64,000 nucleotides of DNA from Glandiceps talaboti. Lineage: Eukaryota; Hemichordata; Enteropneusta; Spengelidae. This document shows, one piece after another, positions 35,607 through 64,000 of the stretch. The stretch lies in NCBI RefSeq assembly GCF_964340395.1, contig NC_135553.1, positions 2,454,001-2,518,000 on the forward strand. Direction: 5' to 3'. Position numbers and translations under genes: made by a program. The notes under the pieces are model-generated. The model had not been told where the DNA came from and searched no databases. It saw only the letters and a list, made by a program, of their open reading frames with translations. Position 1 is the first letter of the stretch; each line of letters starts with the position of its first letter.

Positions 35607-35802
35607 TTATTGTTGACAGACTATCTGTAGTACCGATTTTTCAATCATTTTGTCAACAACATCTTCTATAAACAAGTATGCAGCATCACGCTTTTCCTCC
35701 ATTACATTGATGTGATAACTGGCGGGATGGACAGCACCACCACTCTTCTTGTCTACAGATGGCCATGGAGGAAAACTTTGTCTTGGATCTCCAGTAACAG
35801 TA
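35607..35802 (-). CDS. Terminal coding exon of an unrecognised minus-strand gene
   Basis: On the minus strand a TTTTACAG acceptor (rc of 35803-35804) opens a 196-nt exon ending in TAA (35607-35609). The 64 readable residues include TVTGDPRQSFPPWPSVDKKS, then GGAVHPASYHINVMEEKRDA, then an acidic amphipathic segment AYLFIEDVVDKMIEKS. Base composition is richer in G+C than the flanks and the frame is open over its full length, which is why I accept it as coding. I do not recognise the family. The remaining exons should lie at higher coordinates, within or beyond the 36-45 kb repeat-rich tract, but I could not find them. It is convergent with HEXD-1, whose stop lies 0.93 kb away. An ATTAAA on the minus strand at 35443-35448 is a possible poly(A) signal. 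Confidence 0.55.
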
Positions 35803-36684
35803 CTGTAAAAGAACTTACACTATGTCACCACTATAGAATAATTGCGCAGTGGTGCAAAAAAAAAAAAAATTAATAAATATAATTTGTATATGTACAGGGT
35901 AGGCATCTCACAAATATGACAATGTGATATTAGTACAAATGTTTTCTCCATTACTAGTCAGGTTGTATGCATTTATGCTTTTTTTTTGTACAAATTTCTT
36001 TTGGATATGAGTAATAGTTTATCAACAAAGAGTGTTTATTTTTATAGGTTGTTATTTAGAAGCCACAGGCAGACGTACAACAAATCTTCACATTTAGAAT
36101 TATAAGAAACTTGTTGCAGAAAAAAATGTTGTTTAATTACCGTGACTGTTATATTTACATCCCGTTCAAAACATGCATTTATGTAATCCTTTACTCAAGA
36201 TGTATGGCATATGGCTCATAGGTAATCCAGCAACTCAGTTTTAGATGCCGCTTGTGACCATATGGAACTGTTGTGGTATGTCAGCTAGTTTTAGCAACTA
36301 GATCATCAGAGCATATTGATCATGAGCGTTTCCATATTCTTTGCTGATTATTAATTGCAGGTTGTCTGGAGCACGTGTCTGATATATATGGTATAACATG
36401 AAGTTTAAAAAAAATATAATATAACTAATAAACAAACAACACCAACTATTAAGTTTGAGAATGAAGTCCTACATATTACAAAATACCCAAACACTGGCTT
36501 TTTTTCATGCTAATACTGTCCAATTAGAAATTTGTATTCCAGTTCAAGTTTAACACTTTTAATAAGTGAAGTCTTCTTTTGTCCAAAACTTTAGATGACT
36601 TAACAAATTATACTATTTCTGTACAGTATGCTTCCTCTTGTGTACATGTAGCTTTAGGTCATATAGGAAGAAAGCTGGTGAATA

Positions 36685-37605
36685 TAATAGGTACAGCAGT
36701 GAAAAAGAAGCCGTACCACTTAATCACAGCATTTAAAATTGAGAGATCTGTGGCATGTTATCCCATGTAGATACAGTAGTGAAAAAGAAGCCGTACCACT
36801 TAATCACAGCATTTAAAATTGAGAGATCTGTGGCATGTTATCCCATGTAGATACAGTGGTGAAAAAGAAGCCGTACCCCTTAATCACAGCATTTAAAATT
36901 GAGAGATCTGCGGCATGTTATCCCATGTAGATACAGTGGTGAAAAAGAAGCCTTACCCCATAATCACAGCATTTAAAATTGAGATCTGTGGCATGTTATC
37001 CCATGTAGATACAGTGGTGAAAAAGAAGCCGTACCCCATAATCACAGCATTTAAAATTGAGATCTGTGGCATGTTATCCCATGTAGATACAGTGGTGAAA
37101 AAGAAGCCGTACCACTTAATCACAGCATTTAAAATTGAGAGATCTGCGGCATGTTATCCCATGTAGATACAGTGGTGAAAAAGAAGCCTTACCCCATAAT
37201 CACAGCATTTAAAATTGAGATCTGTGGCATGTTATCCCATGTAGATACAGTGGTGAAAAAGAAGCCGTACCCCTTAATCACAGCATTTAAAATTGAGAGA
37301 TCTGTGGCATGTTATCCCATGTAGATACAGTGGTGAAAAAGAAGCCGTACCCCTTAATCACAGCATTTAAAATTGAGAGATCTGTGGCATGTTATCCCAT
37401 GTAGATACAGTGGTGAAAAAGAAGCCGTACCCCTTAATCACAGCATTTAAAATTGAGAGATCTGTGGCATGTTATCCCATGTAGATACAGTGGTGAAAAA
37501 GAAGCCTTACCCCTTAATCACAGCATTTAAAATTGAGATCTGTGGCATGTTATCCCATGTAGATACAGTGGTGAAAAAGAAGCCTTACCCCTTAATCAAA
37601 TGTAT
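36685..37605. repeat. 78/80-bp tandem repeat, about 11 units
   Basis: Each unit has GTGAAAAAGAAGCCGTACCC, CACAGCATTTAAAATTGAGA and GGCATGTTATCCCATGTAGA. The 78-bp form lacks one GA in GAGAGATCT. Open frames across it are by-products. Confidence 0.9.
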
Positions 37606-38129
37606 GATAAATAATGGAACACACTACAGTCATAATTCCTGTGTAGTATTGCATGATACAAATCAATCATTTTCCTTTCTTCAATTATTCAAGGTGCATT
37701 TTTCATTAACTATTGTTCATTCATTATTTTGGTAAATAATGAGGCAAAGTGAAAATATATTTTAAGAATTTATTTATAGATATTTTGTTAGCCAAATTTC
37801 CACATAACTTTTCTCTTTTCTCTATATGGTATACTATACCACAGTCAGATTTTTTGTTAGTCTTACTGTGTGTCTCTCTTTTTTTGAGTACATTTAATAT
37901 CTGGTGATCTAAATACTTTATAATTCTTGGAGAGTATATTTCTCATGGTTCTAAGAATCTGTGTAGGACAGTACAACATAGTTCCTGTGGAACTGTATAT
38001 TGAAACGTCACATTAGTTTCCAAGTTACCATTCCAAAGTAGCTTATTGTACTGGCCTTTATACTTCTTGCTTACAATTAATTAAGGTATGGTAGTGAATT
38101 TAAAATAAATGGTCATTTTTTTTACTGTT

Positions 38130-38530
38130 GCAACATGCTGAGTCAAGTATTATTAATCCAATTCATACCTACTCTCCTATTTTTTTTCGGTAGTCCATTT
38201 TTACTGTTCTAGTCTCTTACCATTTCAGTTTTTGTTCTTTCCTTATTTATTTTATTTTTACATATTTTTACAGTTTTATTGGATTCATTTTAGCTATTTG
38301 TTCAATTTCCATATTCTTATTCTTTGCTTCATACTTTTTTGTATTTTAGCCCTTGAAAAAGACTGTTTGAGCACAGCCGAAACTTTGGGATTCAAATAAA
38401 GCAGAAGTTTTAACCAGACTTGGACTTGTCCTTTTATTCAAACTCAATTCATTTGTTTACTTTCCCAGTTTGTAACAGTTTCTGTTTGTCTACGGTCTGA
38501 TGTCAACAGTTGTAATGCCACCACTGACAC
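38130..38530. mobile_element. MITE family C copy, diverged
   Basis: Inner left edge (ATTATTAATCCAATTCAT) and right end (TTTACTTTCCCAGTTTGTAA CAG, then TCAACAGTTGTAATGCC) match the family C ends at 11310-11660 and 56400-56775. The middle holds other sequence, so it may be composite. Confidence 0.45.
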
Positions 38531-38570
38531 TGTTTATATCTAGCTCTCAGTGAGATGGTGTTTTAATACA

Positions 38571-38667
38571 CTCTAGTCAATGACTATTTACTTACTTTGC
38601 ACTGCCTAACATTGTTTGCACTCGACTCTAGTCAATGACTATTTACTTGCCTTGCACTGCCTAACAT
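38571..38667. repeat. Tandem duplication of about 48 bp
   Basis: CTCTAGTCAATGACTATTTA CTTACTTTGCACTGCCTAAC appears twice. Confidence 0.8.
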
Positions 38668-39179
38668 TGTTTTTTACAATTGATTGTATCTAGAGACACC
38701 ACATACTGGACTGATGATTAAAGCAAATGAAACATTATACTTTTACATTTGCTGTGGGTACAATAAACAATTGGGGCAAACCATGTGAATGTTTTACTTG
38801 AGTATTACAAGTTGTAGTTAAAAAACTAGCTCAGTATTAAAATCAGAAATGTACACAGCAGGCATCAAAAGTTGCAAGGAAAAACAATACAATTTCAAAA
38901 CACTCCATAAAAACTCTTTTTTAGAATATACTATTTTTATGGTATATTTTGAATAATGCAGCAATAAACTGAAGTATTTTCACTTTCTTTTATAATAGTC
39001 AGATCAAATTTAGAACTGAAGTGGGTTGCCTACGTTGAAATGCCACAATATTATTATGCATAATGTATTGGAAATGTGATACATGCTGGTCGATGCTTAA
39101 CAACATTTTCAATGGCATTATGATATGCAATGCTAGCAGCATTGATGATTTGTCAAAATAAAAAACCTCCAAAGATGAG

Positions 39180-39380
39180 ATCAATATATATATATAGAAA
39201 AGCATAAAATAAAGCGATTTTAATAACGAATTTTGAACAGTTGCAAAAACCATGTGTAAGAGGATTGCTACTATGCACACATTTGTATAAAAGCAATCCT
39301 CTTACACATGGTTTTTGCAACTGTTCAAATTCGTTATTAAAATCGCTTTATTTTATGCTTTTCTATATATATATATTGAT
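39180..39380. repeat. Near-perfect 201-bp palindrome
   Basis: Arms of about 90 bp (ATCAATATATATATATAGAA ... TGTAAGAGGATTGCT and the reverse complement) differ mainly by one missing T and surround a spacer of about 20 bp (ACTATGCACACATTTGTATA). A transcript would fold into a long hairpin. No other copy in the window. Confidence 0.9.
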
Positions 39381-39737
39381 AAAAAACAGAATATTTTTCA
39401 ATTTTTTGGTGTGAAGTCTCAGCAGCTGTGTTTGGTGTCTTTTGAGAAATAAATACAATAAGTATGCTAACAATCTAAGGGAGGCATTTACTCAGTAGAC
39501 ATCGACTATTTCTACATAATGAAACCACAGTTGGATCAATTGGTTTGTTGATTGTAACAAGCACCCTATTGAGTAAGTCATGTCTTTGATGTTAACCGTG
39601 GATTCAGAAGGTAACAACTTTCACTCCTTTGCTAACTATTGTTGTTTGTTGTCAGCACCACTTTGTATTAATGACTTTTACCATTCCAGTCGATGTAATT
39701 GAAACTACGAACTCTTAGGGATGATCACACAATATCA

Positions 39738-40160
39738 TATAAAATGACACAATGTCATGAAATGACACCAAAAATGGCATAAAAAGACTGTCATAAAATG
39801 ACACAGTCATATAAAATGACACAAAGTCATAAAATAACAGAATGTCATAAAATGACACAATGTCATATAATGACACAATGTCATAAAATGACACAATGTC
39901 ATAAAATGACACAATATCATATGAAATGACACAATATCATAAAATGACACAATGTGATAAAATGACACAATGTCATAAAATGACAGTCATAAAATGACAC
40001 AATATCATATGAAATGACACAATATCATATGAAATGACACAATGTCATAAAATGACACAATGTCATAAAATGACAATGTCATGAAATGACTGATAAAATG
40101 ACACAATGTCATAAAATGACACAATGACATAAAATGACACAGTGTCATATGACATAAAAT
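39738..40160. repeat. 18-bp satellite (ATAAAATGACACAATGTC)
   Basis: More than 20 imperfect units, with AATATCATATG variants mixed in. Confidence 0.9.
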
Positions 40161-40324
40161 TTGTCTGCACAGGGCAAACACTGTGTTTAGCTTTCCACTG
40201 TTGTATAAATCATTATATACTTATTATTAGTGCATGACTATTATGATAATACACCTAGGTTTAATGGATATTAACAATATGATAAGGTGATGTCTTCCAA
40301 TAAAATGCATGGCTTGGTAAGAAG

Positions 40325-40640
40325 TGTAAATATCTATTTGTTTGAATGTATTGTGATGACATAATATTGAAAAATCAACAATGATGTAAAAAGGCAAGGG
40401 ACAAAACTGAACATTAATATGTACTTGTTTGAATGTATTGTATAAACATGATACCAAAAAATCAACAGTGATGTAAAAAGGCAAGGGACAAAACTGAACA
40501 TTAATATGTACTTGTTTGAATGTATTGTATAAACATGATACCAAAAAAAATTAAAAAAAATTAAAGAATTCAAAAGGCGAGGGACAAAACATAATAAAGA
40601 TAATTTGTAATTGTTTAAATGTATGGTAACAGTATGATAC
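40325..40640. repeat. About 100-bp tandem repeat, 3 copies
   Basis: Units share TTGTTTGAATGTATTGTATA AACATGATACC and GGCAAGGGACAAAACTGAAC. The third copy is diverged. Confidence 0.8.
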
Positions 40641-40931
40641 CAGATGTTTATCACTTGCATGTGTTTATACTGTAAGCTTTCTAAGTGTACCAGTAAAAGC
40701 TATATGTTGAACATGTATAACTGGCCAGATTAACAAGAATAGTAAGATGAATGAGTCATTGATGTTATTATTATCCACAGGGTAATATTTAACAGGGTAC
40801 TTAGACATCAATATTTACACTGCGTTATCTTTGGCAAACTTCTGCATATATATACAATATATATACAATATAAATAGATAGGACTTGGCCTGGTTTTTAC
40901 CCAGCTGTAAGGGAAGGTAATGTGTTTGTTT

Positions 40932-41275
<344 letters not shown>

Positions 41276-42321
41276 GTCTGTGGACACAATGTATCATGAA
41301 CTACTGCATGAGTTCTAAGGAAAGTTGATATCTTCCTAATGGTAATTGCCAGGACTGATTATGTTTTGATAAAACATCCAGTGAATATTAATGAGCAATT
41401 TGCATAATAAATGTGATCTTCAAATTGCGTGGCTTGCAGTGCATGAACTGATGATAACATAGTGCATGTAGCCTATAACGCTTGTTGCTGTATCTTAACA
41501 TTTTAATAAACAATTTGCCTTATAATTATTGTTGTTTTTTTGCAATTAGAATAATCTCATGAACGCCAACTTTAAATTTCATACAGTTTTGTACATACAT
41601 TGATCAAGTGTTCTTTACAGCTTGTTGATTTACATCAAATGAGTCATTTACATATTCATGAATTTATCAACTAAGATCATGTGAGGTAGTTCAGAATCTA
41701 ACATTCTGAGAATGTATGCAGGTACAGCAATCACAAGATTATGGGTTTTTATTTTGCCTTTTAATACAAAGGGCATTTAGTTGATGTTGACTGTTTCTCT
41801 ACAATTTTAGGTTTTAGGTAGATTAAACTAGAGCTATCATCAACTTGACACGTGGCATAGTGTTTACACCTTATCTTTAAGTTTCGTAGAGTCTTGTGAA
41901 TTTTCATTAAAAAAGTCAGCTGTTTTTGATAAAGCTTTAAGGTTGCATAAAGTGTGACACTGTACTTTTTGTGTCTGTCAGAGATAAAGGATACTTTATC
42001 AAAAAGGACAATCTCTTTATTTGGCAAATTTTAAAGTTTTGAATTGCTCATACAAAGCAGCACATCACGTGAACTCATGCATGAAGGGAAATGCTACCAG
42101 TTTAAGATAAAGTCTGATGTAAGAACCAGTACAACCAGACTGATGCTGCATCAATAAACAAAATTGAATACTACTGCTTCAAGGTATGTGGAAAAGTAAA
42201 ATAATTTATTATCATTAGTGGTAGTATTAGTAATTTAGCTGTGAACCAGATTGAATATTTATTTGAATGGGTATTCTATGACGTACGACTAGCAAGCAAC
42301 AAATTTTATTTTTCATTAGGC
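41276..42321. other. Spacer between genes, no supported gene
   Basis: An 88-codon minus-strand frame (41761-42027) is present, but it has no recognisable domain, no convincing splice sites, and a composition like the flanks. Confidence 0.4.
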
Positions 42322-42690
42322 ATGATAAAAAAAATTGTGTGGTTCCGAAGCTCAATTTTAGAATAGGTGGGGAGGTAGATTTTTCATTTTTTATTTTATT
42401 TATATTTTCTTTCTGTGTGAGTGTCTAGTTCAGGTTTTCCATTTTTTTCCAAATTGTCTCTCTGTTATTTATTTCTTCATATCAGATGTACAGTCATTAC
42501 AGATTGGAAGAACAGTTTTATTTTGTCCTTTTAAGTTGATGTCAGTTTCTGCATCCACTATTTCTCGTGTGACTTTTTGTGATTTTATTATTTTTTTCTT
42601 GAATACATAAAAAAAGTTTAGGGTTGGCAGTGAAAAGCTAGGGTCGATTGGGTAACCGGAACCAAACAATTTTTTAAGCCTTACAAATGA
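42322..42690. mobile_element. MITE family E, copy 2
   Basis: AAAAATTGTGTGGTTCCGAA to GGGTAACCGGAACCAAACAA, with the same inner GTCTAGTTCAGGTTTTCC block as the copies at 22.3 and 51.8 kb. Confidence 0.75.
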
Positions 42691-42802
42691 CCGATTAAAA
42701 AGAATAAAATTTTTATAATCATTAATAAACATGTTGATTATTTTCAAAAAAAGTTTATTTGAAATATTTTATGAAGTGTTTTCTTTTTTTTTAATTCTAC
42801 AG

Positions 42803-42886
42803 GTTTTCATTTTCAGCCCTCCCTAATTATAACATGAATCTGGAGCTTCCAGCAACCACCACTGTGGATTCTAGGAGAATCTAAAG
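42803..42886 (+). other. Candidate non-coding leader exon of HEXD-2
   Basis: A long T-run and TTCTACAG (ending about 42802) precede an 84-bp segment that ends AAAG before GTAAAT. It contains a 16-codon ORF starting at an ATG and ending in TAA just before the donor. It lies 2.8 kb upstream of the acceptor-like CTTCAACAG at 45641-45649 that precedes the HEXD-2 start exon. Only splice-site shape and position support it. Confidence 0.25.
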
Positions 42887-45640
42887 GTAAATTGGAAGTT
42901 TTTTGCTTTTGTCAATTTGTCTCTGTTTGTGGACACAATATCTCAAAAATTACTGCATCATGATCATGAATTACTGTAAGTGTACGGGAGAATAAATCCA
43001 CCTTCTTCTATTTTTACCTTATGGCATGAGGTGAAATGTTATTGCAGGTACTGAGAATTCCTTTAAATAGACACACATTCAAATTTTCACAGTAGATGCA
43101 GGGCAAGCTGTGGAATTTGAACTCACAGTACAGGATGTATATCCCCAAGGATTAGTTTTATATCATGAAAATTAACGCCAATATTGTCAGTTCTGTTTGC
43201 ACAAAACTTCAGACATTGAAATGTTTCATATATGATATATCCATGACTACCCAAAATATTTTTTGCAGTTTTTTAATGCTTTTGTTATGTGTAGTTCTGA
43301 AGTTATTTTGTTCTTGGCACTAAATTAAATAATGCAGGTTTACTTATTGATATAGTTTTACATAATCATAACATAATTTTCACATTACAAATTTAGAAAA
43401 AAAGAATAATTTTCAGGCTATAAAAAGTAGACGTTTGTTCTTTTAGAAAAAAAAAGAATTTTCAGGCCAGGCTATAAAAAGTAGATGTTTGTTCTTTTTT
43501 CTATAATTCATGCAAATCAGACGATTATTACAAGCCAAGTTGAATTCATTTAAACAAAAATATGGGATTAATAGCCTGGTTATTTTATATCATATAACAT
43601 GCCTGTCTCTGTCAAGGTTCTTCATTGCTCATAATGTGAGTCACAGTATTCAAAATCACTATTTTTCCCACTTGTTCATGAATTATGTTTGTGCAGGTAT
43701 ATTATTCACCAATATTAGTCAGTCAGTCGGAAAATGCTCGTTACTTTTAATATGTTTTTTCCCCCTTGACTCGTCTTTAAATCATAGCGACAAAGCACTC
43801 ATATTTTCTTTGCTTGAATAAACTAAAATAATGGGGAATGGTCCTTTTGTTTTGAATCAATCTATAGTTGAAGGATAATGTGAAATGTTCAAACAGAGAG
43901 ATGAAGTTCAATTAGCTCTTTGAAGTGGAAAGATTGTCTTTACTAACATCAATGCTGAATTCTTTGTACACCATGCAATAGTAAGGAGACAACACAATAC
44001 ACAAGTAGATAAACAATAAGTGACATAAGTAGTCAAGACTACCCAGCCCCTTGATAATATTCAAAATGAACAAAGCAAAGCACAAGTAGGAAAGTACTTA
44101 ATTATTTTAAATACGAAAGTGACGAGGGAAAAAGGAAACAAACTGTTTGTATTTGTTCAAATTTCCTCAAATTTCCTCTTTCCTGCAGAAATGCCAATTT
44201 GATGAAATTAATTTTGTTGTATTTGCTGCGCACTTTAAAAATAATTGATTGTTATCAGCAAGTGTTTTGGAACCCCAGCAACAGAAAGTGAAAAAAAAAC
44301 AGGTAAAATTTGCCCAGTAATACATGTTGTTTTGGAATCTTTGTAAAATGACTGGTGAACATAGGTAGATTGTTACATTTACCTAATACTTATACCTCTG
44401 ACAAAAAAACCCTGCTCCAGTCACATGATCAAACACATTGTTGTCTCTAGAATATTAATCATGTTTCTGATAATCATATCATTACACGTTATTACCCATT
44501 GCAATATCATTAACAATTATCTCAGTTTCAGAATATAGTTTTACCCTAAACAATTGAGTCACATAAAGATTCTCCTAGGAACATAACTGACTAAATATTA
44601 GCCAAAGAATACAAATGTACTTTTAATGCACTAAGCTGCGATTGGAACATTTTGTGAAAATATTTTGTTAGGTACAATAACTTACTTGTGATAATTTACC
44701 CCCTAAACAATATTACATCACTTGTGGATTAAACATATTATTGTAGCTGTATACATGATAAATCAAGTCAATTTGATTTTGGGTCTGCACCCATTAGTTT
44801 TGACTCCAAATTGCATTTTAATGACCTAATTTGCTAACCAAGAATCAGATTATTATGACGAAGACAAAGTTTCATTTAGACACACTTAGAAAAATCCCCA
44901 TTAAATATTGGCGAGACAAATCAGCTCAGCAGTTTTGAAGTTTTAGTCCACTGACCAATATCACATTTTTAGTCCCCACCCCATCTCCTGACTGGGTTGG
45001 GCTATTACAGTTAATTGGCACTTCATCTTCTCATGCAAACTTGAATAATTATTAGCTGTTTGTAAAATATTTCTCATGTGCTATATCCATATGTCTATCT
45101 TTAGTAGGTTTGGTGTTTTGAAATGTCCTTGTTATTCAATGACAGGAAATATTATTTGCATTAATGTGTATTTTAGTTTTGTCTCACCACACAAGGAACA
45201 CCAGAATTTATTGATGAATCCCTGACACAAAGTAATGTCAACGGAGGATCATATTTACTCTTATGCAATTATTGATTTTTACTTCAGTTTTACATCACTC
45301 ACTTCTCATATAATACTATCCAGTTTGAGTGTTTCCATTCCTGTATTCTGGTTTGTTACTATGGCAACACACATTTGCATATTATTTAATTTATACGCCT
45401 TCATACCAGCATAACTAGCCAATGGGAAGCAGTATGTAAAGATGGGCATTGTACCTATACCTTCGTGCCAGCACTGTTGATACTTTAATAGCAAAAAATT
45501 AATGTCTGTGTATAGGTATGATATGAAATGAAATGTGTGAAAAAGAAACCAACATATTTCAGAATAGTCCTTTTTTATTAACTTGCAGTGCTGAACGTAT
45601 AGCTTTAATATTATTTATGGACTACATATGACACCAGTCA
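42887..45640. other. Upstream region of HEXD-2, no supported gene
   Basis: AT-rich sequence with a 55-bp tandem duplication (TTTTCAGGCTATAAAAAGTA at about 43411 and 43467). A 103-codon frame at 43510-43821 has no recognisable domain. Any HEXD-2 promoter should lie here or further left, but I cannot place it. Confidence 0.4.
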
Positions 45641-45674
45641 CTTCAACAGGAGAATATAATACATAGACTCATAC

Positions 45675-45690
45675 ATGAAAGGAGTTTGCC

Positions 45691-45698
<8 letters not shown>
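45675..45698 (+). promoter_or_regulatory. Out-of-frame uORF overlapping the HEXD-2 start codon
   Basis: ATG at 45675 opens a 7-residue frame that ends in TAG at 45696-45698, overlapping the main ATG at 45691-45693 in another frame. Ribosomes starting here would pass the main start before stopping, so the arrangement should reduce HEXD-2 output or need leaky scanning or short backward reinitiation. Confidence 0.4.
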
Positions 45699-63982
<18,284 letters not shown>

Positions 63983-64000
63983 GTAGGTACACTTTTTGTC

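Noticed and set aside
41761-42027. 88-codon minus-strand frame, possible exon of the gene at 35.6-35.8 kb
   Set aside because: No credible splice borders in the right phase and no similarity to anything recognised.

Overview
The window is nuclear DNA from an animal. The genes are split by introns with GT..AG borders, the DNA is AT-rich, and introns and spacers are full of satellites, palindromic MITEs, tRNA-derived SINEs and LINE tails. The repeat style (a SINE ending in a tatagcgc motif, and a (TTAGGG)n-like tract) fits a marine bilaterian invertebrate such as a hemichordate, amphioxus-like animal or lophotrochozoan. I cannot name the species. There is no bacterial gene, CRISPR array, rRNA gene or standard tRNA gene.

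Layout. (1) 1-2026, plus strand: the last three coding exons of IFT27 (RabL4), a small GTPase of the intraflagellar transport B complex, with a 3' UTR to about 3575. (2) 10059-4780, minus strand: a complete eight-exon MLST8 (GbetaL), the WD40 subunit of mTORC1 and mTORC2, 320 aa, convergent with IFT27. (3) 13959-34675, plus strand: a complete 14-exon GH20 hexosaminidase D gene (here HEXD-1), 571 aa, with an N-terminal signal anchor that the mammalian enzyme lacks. (4) 35802-35607, minus strand: the last coding exon of an unrecognised gene. (5) 45691 to beyond the right edge, plus strand: a second, tandem hexosaminidase D paralogue (HEXD-2, at least 546 aa). It has the same exon phases, a roughly 310-residue glycosylation-site-rich stem and one additional intron. 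Exon borders for all four recognised genes were set by hand and every junction keeps frame and family similarity.

Function. The two HEXD genes probably encode membrane-anchored, lumen- or surface-facing exo-beta-N-acetylhexosaminidases that arose by tandem duplication. IFT27 and MLST8 are housekeeping neighbours with no evident functional link to them.

The most unusual feature is in HEXD-1. The end of exon 13 plus its 5' splice site has been amplified into a satellite of 56 consecutive donor copies (28856-31278; unit 42 bp, or 46 bp in 18 copies). Every copy keeps the GTAAGT donor, and use of any donor except the first brings an in-frame TAA directly after the normal exon end. Smaller tandem duplications of exon ends follow exons 2 and 9 of the same gene, and an array abuts a donor in MLST8, so duplication next to 5' splice sites looks like a recurring local process. 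Other items of note are a near-perfect 200-bp palindrome, nested MITEs, a MITE 6 bp downstream of a donor, uORF-rich HEXD leaders and an interstitial telomere-like tract.
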